In this document: piece by piece, positions 7,601 through 15,002 of the stretch
Position numbering within the stretch: the stretch's first letter is position 1
Layout: each line of letters starts with the position of its first letter
Position numbers and translations under genes: made by a program
Notes under the pieces: model-generated
What the model saw: only the letters and a program-made list of their open reading frames with translations
Told to the model about the DNA's origin: nothing
Databases searched by the model: none
NCBI GenBank assembly: GCA_046153695.1
Contig: JBJXEZ010000270.1
Coordinates: 1-42,084 of the forward strand
Reading direction: 5' to 3'
Length of the DNA: 42,084 bases
Source: M3007 sp046153695
GTDB taxonomy: Bacteria > Bacteroidota > Bacteroidia > Chitinophagales > Saprospiraceae

Positions 7601-10528
7601 GCCGCCAAAAAGTCCTATGGCGATACTGCCATTGTCAGCCCCGAAACAGGAAATGTGCGTGAGCGTGGTACCGAGATCAGGTTCATTCAGTAACCCGACC
7701 TGGGCCACTTCAGTCAGTGTGCAATTGTTTGCATCGGTCAGGGTAAGGGTGTACGTGTTGGGGTACAGGCCAGTTTGTTGGCTGTCGGGACTGCCGTTGG
7801 ACCAGTTCATCGTGTATGGCGGCGTACCCTGCGCTGCTCCCAAAAACGTGATCGAGCCGTTGCCAATTCCAGGGCAGGCAGCCGATGCAGTAACACCAAA
7901 ACTCAGCAGAGGCTGCGGTTGGGTTACTTCCCGTTCAAAAACCTGGCTGCATTTGCCATTGCCGAATGAGACGGTCACGGTGTACACTCCGGCGGCGAGG
8001 CCAAGCACGGTTGCGGTCGTGTCGTTAGTGGACCAAGCGAAGGAAAATCCCGGCGTGCCGCCGAACAAGGTGACACCTGCGCCGCCGTTTTGGTCACCAT
8101 GGCATAAAACATCCAGCGTGGCCACAGCAGCATCGAGCCATGCACCTGCCACCACTGGTGTGGCTGCCGAGACCGTGCAGCCGCGTGTGTCGGTTACCGT
8201 TACGGTGTATGTGCCGTCGGGCGGATCGTAGATCGTAGTCGTTGTGTCGGCGTTCGACCAAGCATAGGTCAGCGGGAAAAAATCGCTCGCCCCTCTGGCT
8301 GTGACGCTGCCAGGGCTGCCGATACAGTCGCCATTGATGGTGTCAAGTTGAACCAGCGGAAAGGCAGGATCGAACTGGAAAAGATTGTTGAGCCATTCAC
8401 ATTCCGGCAGGTTGGTCACCGGAAACTCCGTGGCAAGATCGTATGGCCTGGGGCGGGAGCCGTTGTCATTGGCTACACCGAACAGCGGTTTGCCGGTTAT
8501 GCGCGGGATTTTGAAGGCAAAAACAGAGCAAGAATCCGGTGCAAGTGCTGAAGGAATCGGTTGGGCGAGGCCGATCAGGTTGGCGTTTGTGGCAGTCGGG
8601 TTGGCATCATAAAACGCCACTGGCGTGCCTGCGGGTAGTGTATCGCTGCCGAGGTTGCACAGGCGCAGGTGTACGACTATGGAGTCGCTCGCGCAGGTTG
8701 TCCAAGTGGAGTCGGCAGCAGCATCCGCCACGGGCAGAAAGGGCAGGAAGTCCTCATTCACCTGCGGGCGTTGCGACAAATAGCGGTTTAGTAAGCGGTT
8801 ACCCGAGCCGGGGCCGGGCAGTTCGAGGTGGTGTAGTTGTTGTTGGGCAGGGATACTGAGGTCGTCGTTTATATTGACAACGAAGTAGTTGTACTGGTTC
8901 CAGACATTACGGCAGGGCATCCAGGGGTCGGCATCTGACTCGAATACGCGGAGGCGGCCGCGGTAGTCGGAGGCCGGGCTGTTGTAGCCGGAAAAGGGGT
9001 AACCGGTTACAGCAATCTCGGTTTCGCCATCGTTGTCTACATCGGCCACGATGGCGTACTCGTCGGAAGTGATGGACCCGCAAGGCAGTCGATACCAATT
9101 GCGCTCGGTGTCTACGCCTGGAGGAAATGGTGCGGCACCGCCGTAGAGGATGCGCAGGTGGTTTTCGTCCCGGTAAACTAATTCGAAGAGACCGTCGCCA
9201 TTAAAATCGTAAACGGTGGAACCGGTGAAGCCCGAGTAATCGGTAGTGGGCAGGGTCCACCAATAGGGAGCGGCAGGTGTTAGGGTTGCGGCCTGGAGGT
9301 TGAAGCAGTTGAGGTTGTAGGCGTTGCAGACGACGATTTCGGGAAAATCCTGTGCAAAACCGGCGGTTCGGTCGTCGAAGAGGTTGGCCACGCAGGCGAG
9401 ACTGCCGCTTCGCTGATTTCCGGCTGGGTAGGGCAGGAATTGGAGTAACCCGTTTTTGTTCCACACATAAACGCCGTAGTCTATCGGGAGTGGAGCCGTG
9501 CCGCGTCGTCCGCTCACGATCACGTCGAGAATGCCATCGAGGTCCACGTCGGCCACGGCGGTGTAGCCGTCGCCGTAAGCGGCATTGGGTACGAGGGTGT
9601 TCAGGTTTCGCTGGACTTTGATCTGTGCGCCGTCCCCGTCGGTGGTGATCATGTCAATAGAATAGATGATGGAACCCGCCACGATTTCGAGGCCTTCGCA
9701 ATCGGGGTCGCCGTTGCAATCGGCCACGCTGAGGATGTCCACAGCCGTGGGGTTGCAGGAGCCTTCGGAGTAATTGCTGTAGTGTGCCCGTCCAACGGCG
9801 GCTACCGGTCCGGCGAGTGCTCGGTAGAGAGTAGGGCTGGCGGGGTTGCTAAAATTGAAGCGAAATACATCGTTTCCGGTATAGATTTCCGAGATGCCGT
9901 CGCCATCGAAATCAGCGAGGTAGGGGCGTTGGTCGGGTAGGTCAATCTGGTCAGTTGAGGTAACCCACAGGGTCATTGGTGCCGTGAGGTTTTCCGTGTA
10001 GTTGCGAAAAACGCGGATGTACCGGTCGTTGCAGGACATGATGAGTTCGGGCGTGCCGTCGTTGTCAATATCGCCGAGCACAGGTCCGGGTACGGGGTAG
10101 GCATTGAAGCCCCCCGGCACTGTAAGCACGAACGGGTTGGCGGCATTGGAACCGTCTCCCCGAAAAAACAGGATACGGTTGGGCGTGGCTGCTGTGGTAT
10201 TTGCTGCCGCACCCACGATGATTTCGGGCATATTGTCCGTATTCGGGTTCATATTGGCCGTCACAGGAGTGGCGGTAATGGATGGCCCGTTTTGGGTGGC
10301 TTGCCAAGCGAGGCGCACGCGAAAATCGGAGGGCAGTTCGGTGACCGAGCAGTCGGTGCCGCTGAAGCAGTGGCAGTCGGGGTCATAGCAGTCCACTAAG
10401 TTGTCGCCGTCGTCGTCCACTCCGTTATCGCAGATTTCTGCAGGCAGGGAAATGGGTCCGGACTGGGCGAAGCTGTCGACGCAGACTAGCAGGGCGAAGC
10501 AGGTGAGCAGAAGCGATTTTGGCAGCAT
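4607..10528 (-). CDS. Giant secreted SprB-repeat protein with T9SS type B sorting domain
   Basis: The 1973-residue protein starts with a clear signal peptide (about residues 1-22, ending SFAQ). A short Asp-rich Cys motif (EICDNGVDDDGDN) follows, probably calcium binding. Residues about 60-540 carry FG-GAP/VCBS-like repeats with recurring DIDNDG, DFDGDG and DVDNDG loops, suggesting a beta-propeller. A CARDB-like segment follows near 600-740. From about 750 to 1560 there are around eleven SprB repeats (CFG..NGS, GGTPGF..LW, G.Y.LTVT, NGC), then Ig/PKD-like domains to 1720, one more SprB repeat and a gliding-motility-type (CHU_C) type B sorting domain at about 1880-1973. It should be a surface-attached or secreted adhesin-like protein. 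No partner gene is adjacent, so its ligand is unknown. Confidence 0.93.
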   Translation of the reverse strand: MLPKSLLLTCFALLVCVDSFAQSGPISLPAEICDNGVDDDGDNLVDCYDPDCHCFSGTDCSVTELPSDFRVRLAWQATQNGPSITATPVTANMNPNTDNMPEIIVGAAANTTAATPNRILFFRGDGSNAANPFVLTVPGGFNAYPVPGPVLGDIDNDGTPELIMSCNDRYIRVFRNYTENLTAPMTLWVTSTDQIDLPDQRPYLADFDGDGISEIYTGNDVFRFNFSNPASPTLYRALAGPVAAVGRAHYSNYSEGSCNPTAVDILSVADCNGDPDCEGLEIVAGSIIYSIDMITTDGDGAQIKVQRNLNTLVPNAAYGDGYTAVADVDLDGILDVIVSGRRGTAPLPIDYGVYVWNKNGLLQFLPYPAGNQRSGSLACVANLFDDRTAGFAQDFPEIVVCNAYNLNCFNLQAATLTPAAPYWWTLPTTDYSGFTGSTVYDFNGDGLFELVYRDENHLRILYGGAAPFPPGVDTERNWYRLPCGSITSDEYAIVADVDNDGETEIAVTGYPFSGYNSPASDYRGRLRVFESDADPWMPCRNVWNQYNYFVVNINDDLSIPAQQQLHHLELPGPGSGNRLLNRYLSQRPQVNEDFLPFLPVADAAADSTWTTCASDSIVVHLRLCNLGSDTLPAGTPVAFYDANPTATNANLIGLAQPIPSALAPDSCSVFAFKIPRITGKPLFGVANDNGSRPRPYDLATEFPVTNLPECEWLNNLFQFDPAFPLVQLDTINGDCIGSPGSVTARGASDFFPLTYAWSNADTTTTIYDPPDGTYTVTVTDTRGCTVSAATPVVAGAWLDAAVATLDVLCHGDQNGGAGVTLFGGTPGFSFAWSTNDTTATVLGLAAGVYTVTVSFGNGKCSQVFEREVTQPQPLLSFGVTASAACPGIGNGSITFLGAAQGTPPYTMNWSNGSPDSQQTGLYPNTYTLTLTDANNCTLTEVAQVGLLNEPDLGTTLTHISCFGADNGSIAIGLFGGTPGFGFQWSSGDSTTNVQNLAPGQYTVTVSFADGKCSLVRDFQITQPEPLLSNGTATIPACPDVPNGSAVFLGAAQGTPPYSFFWSTGNADPAQTGLFSGNYELTLTDAHGCIVVESVFVPEHQPPAVAATSTDVSCFGANNGSLSVTLTGGTPEFGFLWENNTTNPDRDNLGPGVYALTVTYANGKCTVQRFFELAQPTALVSNGISTAAACPGEANGSAAFLGAAQGTPPYTLLWSTGSAASDQQGLISGPYTVTVTDANGCTLTQTTQVPEYSAPVLTDNTTDVTCFGAANGSIAVTLSGGTPGFSYLWENNATSLLRQNLVPGQYALTVSFANGKCSVSRNFELTEPSALLSNGTTTTPACPGKTNGSAAFLGAAQGTAPYTLLWGTGSANPNLPNLAAGTYALTVTDANGCTRTDSATVPEHPGTSLSATPMPPRCAGGTDGSIDLFVVGGTAPFVFSWSNGQTTEDPTALSAGLYALTTTDAAGCTAMISVGLSQPPALLVQIAVEADTCEFTTGSLTATANGGTTPYTFLWKNGHALPELTALTEGTYFLTVTDGNGCTKTLTPVVPSHGKTPILLPFSDTITCIQPSANIGLVPDQSQLSFAWTGPQGILPNQPVHTVTVPGTYSVTATNAFGCKAGLTIIVYEDRETPFADAGSANITVPCGADSTLVDGSGSTSGLVFENRWRGMAGSTVLLDTLALVVPAFVPGLYIHSVQNTANGCSDSDSVWVAWEAQVVAAVAVDSISCFGENDGRIVLQGVTGGSPPYRYSIDGATFSASNIFPDLPPGTYPLRVRDVSGCQWQGTVTLTEPTQLLVRLFASDTVLQLGRPLDLVAVPDPPGIVLGGVVWQPPGFDYVPMALKQRVRPEESTEFSVQIFDLRGCPASDRIFVRVDNFNIYVPNVIHPGRPGNDAFTIFAGDGLRNIRLMRIYDRWGSHVFEKHNFQPNDLSLGWDGTDRGQPVNPGVFTWYAEVEFRDGQVRLLTGDVTVVR
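6317..8143 (-). repeat. Four tandem 456-bp SprB double-repeat units
   Basis: Within the giant gene, two alternating kinds of SprB repeat form a 152-residue unit repeated four times (about residues 796-1404). The same word (CTGGGCTGC or a one/two-base variant, followed by CCCAAAAAC) begins at 6461, 6917, 7373 and 7829, exactly 456 bp apart each time. The units differ by scattered substitutions but not in length. Confidence 0.85.
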
Positions 10529-10846
10529 AACTCGAGCACGGCTTTGGTAGACTCGGTGAATGATGGGCCGTTTGGGCAGGCGGATAATGTACGGCAGGTG
10601 TAAAGATAGGGCGCGGGGCTTATGTGCTGCTCAACTGACCGTCCAAAAGTTTGCCAAAATCCACCGGGCACTACACTAATTGCGCTGCAGTTGCCGCGCT
10701 TCGAGATGAAATAGAGGCTGAACCCGATGTAGCCGAAAGCGCCTGGCTACATGAACGGCTACTTCCATAGGTTGGGAGGTTGCTGACCCGGAGGTTTCTG
10801 TTTGAAAGTTTGGCCTGAAGAAGAAAAAGTTTGGTTTCTTCGCACC
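10529..10846. other. Divergent intergenic region between giant protein and LanB-like gene
   Basis: This 318-bp stretch separates two divergent genes. It holds a candidate minus-strand promoter for the giant gene, a hairpin with perfect 8-bp arms (10727-10734 and 10745-10752, 10-nt loop) with no T run, and an 11-codon plus-strand ORF at 10751-10786. I see no convincing -7 box for the LanB-like gene. Confidence 0.6.
10601..10634 (-). promoter_or_regulatory. Candidate promoter of the giant T9SS gene
   Basis: Read on the minus strand, TATCTTTA (10608-10601) differs from TAnnTTTG only at the last base, and a TTG (10634-10632) lies 23 nt upstream. The ATG is about 72 nt downstream. Confidence 0.35.
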
Positions 10847-13291
10847 ATGCCTGCTGCCACTATTTTTCCACCTATGCTGATCCGCACAGCCGGATTTCCA
10901 TTTGCCCGGATAGAGGTACTGGCAGCTGATTGGCAGCATTGTGAAACGGCAATCGGTGACGCACAATCCGCTCTTTCCTCGTGCGAAAATGCCCTTTTAG
11001 CGGCTTGCGACGCAGCCTTATCGGACTTGCCCAAGAGTGTTTTGCGTACGCAAGTGTACAACGCGCGGAAAGATTTTTACCTGCGTCGGCGCCTGCCCAC
11101 TCTGAGCGTGGAGATTCATTTTGAACTAAAAATACCCACCATCGCGAGAGCTATCGAAAGCCTGAGACAGGCTACCCAAATGCTGAACGTCGCGCGTGCT
11201 GCCTTCCTTGAGCAGTATGAAAAAACAGTGGAGGCTGGCTACGAACGATTGCAGGCGCTGGCCGCAGAACCGGAATTTCAGCGGGCACTGTTGTTCGCCA
11301 GTCACGAGTTGCTGTCCCAATTGCCGCGTTTTTTAGAAAAAAAACCTACACAATTTACCAAAAAAGAACGCCAAACAGCCTTAGCGGTGTTGCAGTACGC
11401 CACGCGTATGGCCACGCGAACGGTACCGTTGAGCCGTTTTGCTACCGTGTCTATGTTCCGTATAGACAATAATCAGGAAGCCAGCGATGATCCTGTCCCG
11501 GTATTTGAAAAAAGTGTGGTCAGCCCCAACGCAGCGCTCTTGGAGGTTCTGTACACCGTGCTGTTGAGCGAGCCTGTTTTTTACCGGTCGTTGTCGTTCA
11601 TTCTAAATCCGTGTATTGTAGAGCGGACAGATACAACTTACCGGTGGTTGTATTTCGACGGGATACAGGAAAGTTTTCAGGAAGCACCCGTTAATCCGTT
11701 GCTTGACCACGCTGTGGGTGTTTTTTTAGAAAACGACCGACGTATTCCGTTTACTGCCCTTCTGAAAAACCTAGTTGTTTCAGTAGAAGCGGAACCCGGT
11801 GAATTGGAGGCTTATCTGTTAGAACTGGCGGATGTAGGCTTTTTGGAATGGGTACTGCCGGAAACAGGCCTTTCGCCCGATTGGTGCGGCGGGCTGTATC
11901 GTTACCTCGGTTTTTTGCCTGCCGAACCAATTATTGTGGAAACGGCGGCCTTGCTTCAAACCTTGCGAACAACCGCTCGTGTGCTGCCTTACTTGCCTGT
12001 TCAGGAGGCCGCACGTGCCCAATGTGATACGAGTGATCAGGTTCAACGTTTTTTTCAAAAACACAACGCGCCTCTACCGTCTTTGCCGCCAGAGCAGCTG
12101 TTTTACGAGGATGTGGAGCGCCCTGTCGGAGCGGGTATTCCGCATGACGTACTGCTTGATCTGCTTGGCCAGATTACCCGGTCAACCAGTCAAGCCAACC
12201 CACAAGCCAACCCGCCCCGCCAAGCGCTATTGGCGTTTTTTTTGACCATTTCTCCGGAGGGAAGTCCGGTTGGTTTTCTGGAGTTTGCACGCAGTTTTTT
12301 GGAAAACACGGAGAAAGAGGTCAGTCCATTGCAACCCAACTCGCAGCCTCAGGAGGCTGCAAGCCATTCGCTCTTCAAAGGCAAATCTGTCGGCTTAGAG
12401 AGTGAAAGAAATCCAGATCAAAACCGCCCAGCTATGCAGGATGCCCCCTTATCCCATTTGCGAGCGGGGTTGCCTCAAGCGGGCGTTCTCTTTCAGTTTT
12501 TCCAGCAAAACGGCCAGTGGCAAGCCGTCGTCAATGCCATGTATCCTAGTGGCGGGAAAATGTTCGCTCGCTGGCAACATCTGTTTCCACATGCTGTGAG
12601 TACTTGGCTTTACAAGCCTAATGGCGCAATCCCTTTCCCTTGGCAAGGTTATTTCAACGCCAACTACCAGCCTGCTACAGCTGATTCGGTGCTGGCAGTG
12701 CCTGGCGGCCGAGTGCGGGCGAAGTCAAACGGGCGGGAATATTTGCTCGGAAACGTTGAGGTAGTGCGCAAACAGGATGATTTGTTGCTGTATGATCGTG
12801 TGACCGGGCAATCACTCACCCTGACCGATCTTGGTCTGGAAGCGCCTGAGACGCGGCCGCCAGCAGTGTATTTATTGTGGCTGCTGGGCGTGCCGTTTGT
12901 ATCGGTGGAGCATCTGTTACCCGAGGGTGGTGTTTGGGAGGAATTAATCAGCGGTGTTTGGCACCGACTTCGTCAGTACAAGGACAACGTGGTAGTGGCG
13001 CGAGCGGCGTGGGTGGTAGAGCAGGCGTGTTGGGCAGAGTGGCTGGTTGGGGATGAACCGGACGCGATCTTTTTTCAAAAAATGCGTGCTGTGCTTAGCA
13101 ACCACGGGGTGCCCCGCCATCTGATGGCGAACTTGGCTGGCCAGCAATCCCGACATTTCGACCGGGGCAGCCCGCTTTCAATATTGCTTTTTCGAAAAAT
13201 GCTGCGACAGGGCATAGGCAACCTGTTCTTGACCGAATTCCTGCCCGTTCCGGATGCGGTGGCACAGGAAATAGCAGCGGATTCGGTTTAG
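10847..13291 (+). CDS. Orphan LanB-like (lantibiotic dehydratase N-terminal domain) protein
   Basis: The 814-residue protein reads as the glutamylation-type domain of class I lanthipeptide dehydratases. Supporting motifs in order are FQRALLFASHELL (LanB REALYLASPSL-like), RTVPLSRFATV at residues 191-201 (the R-T-P-x-x-x-F signature), and near the end GVPRHLM...FDRGSPLS...LTEFLPVP, which match the GLPR / DL.SP / EE.LP block closing that domain. LanB enzymes transfer an amino acid from aminoacyl-tRNA to a peptide. The roughly 300-residue SpaB_C elimination domain is absent, and no cyclase, transporter or clear precursor peptide lies nearby. Enzymes of this shape include split dehydratases and PEARLs, which append amino acids to peptide C-termini. 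I used the first ATG; an upstream TTG at 10802 would add 15 residues and ATG 10874 would remove 9. Confidence 0.75.
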   Translation: MPAATIFPPMLIRTAGFPFARIEVLAADWQHCETAIGDAQSALSSCENALLAACDAALSDLPKSVLRTQVYNARKDFYLRRRLPTLSVEIHFELKIPTIARAIESLRQATQMLNVARAAFLEQYEKTVEAGYERLQALAAEPEFQRALLFASHELLSQLPRFLEKKPTQFTKKERQTALAVLQYATRMATRTVPLSRFATVSMFRIDNNQEASDDPVPVFEKSVVSPNAALLEVLYTVLLSEPVFYRSLSFILNPCIVERTDTTYRWLYFDGIQESFQEAPVNPLLDHAVGVFLENDRRIPFTALLKNLVVSVEAEPGELEAYLLELADVGFLEWVLPETGLSPDWCGGLYRYLGFLPAEPIIVETAALLQTLRTTARVLPYLPVQEAARAQCDTSDQVQRFFQKHNAPLPSLPPEQLFYEDVERPVGAGIPHDVLLDLLGQITRSTSQANPQANPPRQALLAFFLTISPEGSPVGFLEFARSFLENTEKEVSPLQPNSQPQEAASHSLFKGKSVGLESERNPDQNRPAMQDAPLSHLRAGLPQAGVLFQFFQQNGQWQAVVNAMYPSGGKMFARWQHLFPHAVSTWLYKPNGAIPFPWQGYFNANYQPATADSVLAVPGGRVRAKSNGREYLLGNVEVVRKQDDLLLYDRVTGQSLTLTDLGLEAPETRPPAVYLLWLLGVPFVSVEHLLPEGGVWEELISGVWHRLRQYKDNVVVARAAWVVEQACWAEWLVGDEPDAIFFQKMRAVLSNHGVPRHLMANLAGQQSRHFDRGSPLSILLFRKMLRQGIGNLFLTEFLPVPDAVAQEIAADSV

Positions 13292-13922
13292 TGAAATGTA
13301 AACACGTTTTAACCCTGTTGCAGTACCCTGAATTAGAAGTGGAACAGGTGGTGTTGTACCTTTGGCGCGATCGGCCGACTATGCCCACTCGATTGCAACG
13401 CGCCAATTTTGATTTCCGCTTTAGGTTGGTATGGATCAAAGAGGTGCCTTATCGAGAATTTATACGAACAGGTAAGCCGGAATTAGTGTTAATGGGTATT
13501 CTGGCTGATCACGGCGATCAACCCCGGAAGCAGTTATGACCGAAATAGTGGATGAGCTGCGCCGTCTTACACCTGCTGGCTCAGATAGAGACTTGCGCCT
13601 ACAACAAATTCATATTTTGTCAAATCTGCACGATCTACAACAAATATTTCAAAATATCATGCAAAATATTTCAGAAATTATTGACGAAAGAAAGGATCCG
13701 TTCTTTCAAAGTGGAGAAAAAATAGGTTTTGAAAAAGGTATCGAGAAGGGCAAGGAGAAAGGCCGTAAAGAAGGCCTTGAGAAGGGCATTTCCGTGGCAA
13801 TCGCCAAAGTATTACGCAAGTTTTTACATTTTAGCGACAAGGAAGTAGCCGATATTTTTCCATTACCGATCGAACGTATTGCTGCCATCCGAAATGGCTT
13901 AACCAAAACGGAGAAACCATAA
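13291..13922 (+). pseudogene. Rpn-family (PD-(D/E)XK nuclease/transposase-like) remnant, frameshifted
   Basis: Two overlapping frames together spell the C-terminal part of an Rpn-family recombination-promoting nuclease. The first (13291-13539, GTG start, 82 aa) has VVLYLWRDRPTMP and PELVLMGILADHG, matching the middle of the family; the second (13536-13922, 128 aa) has the ILSNLHDLQ helix, the repeated EKGIEKGKEKG helix and a small C-terminal HTH-like end (FSDKEVADIF...IERIAAI). In intact members these are one frame, so a frameshift near 13500-13540 is likely. The catalytic N-terminal region of about 100 residues is missing. The first frame begins on the last base of the LanB-like stop codon. 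Alternatively the two are translationally coupled through the ATGA overlap, but the missing nuclease core favours decay. Confidence 0.7.
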
Positions 13923-13930
13923 CCCCGTCC

Positions 13931-14551
13931 ATGCGAATTTTACTTTTTTTACTTGTTTCTGCACTGTTTTATACTTGCTTAAAACCCGCCCCACCACGAC
14001 CGTTGCCCATCCTCGGTGAACGTGACGTGGTCAACGGCGATACCGTCTACCCCACAGTGCCCGACTTTGAGTTTGTTGACCAAGACAGCCAAGTGGTAAC
14101 GTATGCTACTTTCGCAGGTAAAATCTATGTGGTGGACTTCTTTTTTATTCACTGCCCGACTATTTGCCCCAAAGTGAAGGCAAACGGGTTGCGCATCTAC
14201 AACAAGTATAAAAACGATGATCGGGTCATGTTGCTTTCACATTCTATTGATGTGAAAAATGACACTGTAGCCGCATTGAAAAGACACGCCGACAAACTTA
14301 GCATCTTGCCGCAGCGTTGGCGGCTGGTAACAGGGGAGCACGACGCTCTCTATGGTATCGCAGACAACTACTTCAGTGTGGCCGTGGAAAACCCGGATGC
14401 CCCGGGCGGTTTTGACCACAGCGGGCGGCTCATCCTTGTAGACAAAAACCGCCACGTTCGTTCTTTTTGCGACGGCACCGATGCAGAAGATGTGGATCGG
14501 TTCATGCGGGACATGGATATTTTGTTGGCTGAACAATTCGCTAAACGATGA
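13931..14551 (+). CDS. SCO1/SenC family lipoprotein
   Basis: This 206-residue protein has a lipoprotein-like N-terminus (LLFLLVSALFYTC) followed by a thioredoxin-fold Sco domain. The copper-binding CxxxC motif is Cys75-PTI-Cys79 and the distal histidine ligand is His163 in GGFDHSGRLILVD. Sco proteins deliver copper to the CuA site of cytochrome c oxidase or act as thiol-disulfide reductants. It overlaps the next gene, a cytochrome c, by an ATGA junction, so the pair is probably co-translated and serves respiratory chain assembly or electron transfer in the periplasm. No oxidase subunit genes are visible near it. Confidence 0.92.
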   Translation: MRILLFLLVSALFYTCLKPAPPRPLPILGERDVVNGDTVYPTVPDFEFVDQDSQVVTYATFAGKIYVVDFFFIHCPTICPKVKANGLRIYNKYKNDDRVMLLSHSIDVKNDTVAALKRHADKLSILPQRWRLVTGEHDALYGIADNYFSVAVENPDAPGGFDHSGRLILVDKNRHVRSFCDGTDAEDVDRFMRDMDILLAEQFAKR

Positions 14552-14958
14552 CCGTATTTCCCCTGAAAATCGCTGTTTCATTGACTTGTATTGCTCTCCT
14601 TTTGGCACGATGTGAGCCTAACACGTACCGAGAAGGCGAACGCCTTTACCAAATTCGCTGTGCCAATTGCCATTTGGATGAAGGCCAGGGCCTAGGCGCA
14701 CTTATACCTCCCTTGGCTGGAGCAGGCGATTACCTCCGCTTAAACCGGGATAAACTACCCTGTATCTTAAAGTACGGACTAACAGACACCATCACTGTCA
14801 AGGGCATTAAGTATGCCGAGTCCATGCCCGGTGTTCCCGAACTTTCAGCCATTCAAATCACAAACATTCTCAATTTTGTCAATACCAGTTGGGGGAATCA
14901 ACAACCTGTTTTCCAATTGGACGAGGTGCGGAGGATGTTGGACAACTGTCCGAAGTAG
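14548..14958 (+). CDS. Class I cytochrome c
   Basis: The 136-residue protein carries one heme c attachment motif, Cys38-AN-Cys41-His42, and a plausible axial Met93 in ESMPGVPELS. An N-terminal hydrophobic segment ending LLARC looks like a lipoprotein signal, so the protein should be anchored facing the periplasm. Size and motif spacing match small c-type cytochromes, and the last helix (AIQITNILNFV) is typical. Its start codon overlaps the stop of the Sco gene (ATGA), which supports a shared function in respiration. Confidence 0.92.
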   Translation: MTVFPLKIAVSLTCIALLLARCEPNTYREGERLYQIRCANCHLDEGQGLGALIPPLAGAGDYLRLNRDKLPCILKYGLTDTITVKGIKYAESMPGVPELSAIQITNILNFVNTSWGNQQPVFQLDEVRRMLDNCPK

Positions 14959-14988
14959 TTTTGAGGTTTAGAGCAACGAGTTCATTGC

Positions 14989-14996
14989 TACTTTTG
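14989..14996 (+). promoter_or_regulatory. -7 box (TACTTTTG) for the XRE/ScfR-like regulator
   Basis: A perfect TAnnTTTG box lies only 6 nt before the ATG at 15003. Transcription would be expected to start about at the start codon, implying a leaderless mRNA. The 14-nt word TACTTTTGCGGCCA starting here recurs identically at 24958. Confidence 0.6.
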
Positions 14997-15002
14997 CGGC
15001 CA

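Noticed and set aside
6317..8143. Possible CRISPR-like array because of regular spacing
   Set aside because: The 456-bp unit is coding, far too long, and has no short repeat/spacer alternation or cas genes.
6197..8231. Several long plus-strand ORFs across the SprB region
   Set aside because: They repeat every 456 bp as antisense shadows of the repeats in the giant gene.
10529..13922. Complete lanthipeptide cluster
   Set aside because: No elimination domain, LanC cyclase, transporter or credible precursor is present.
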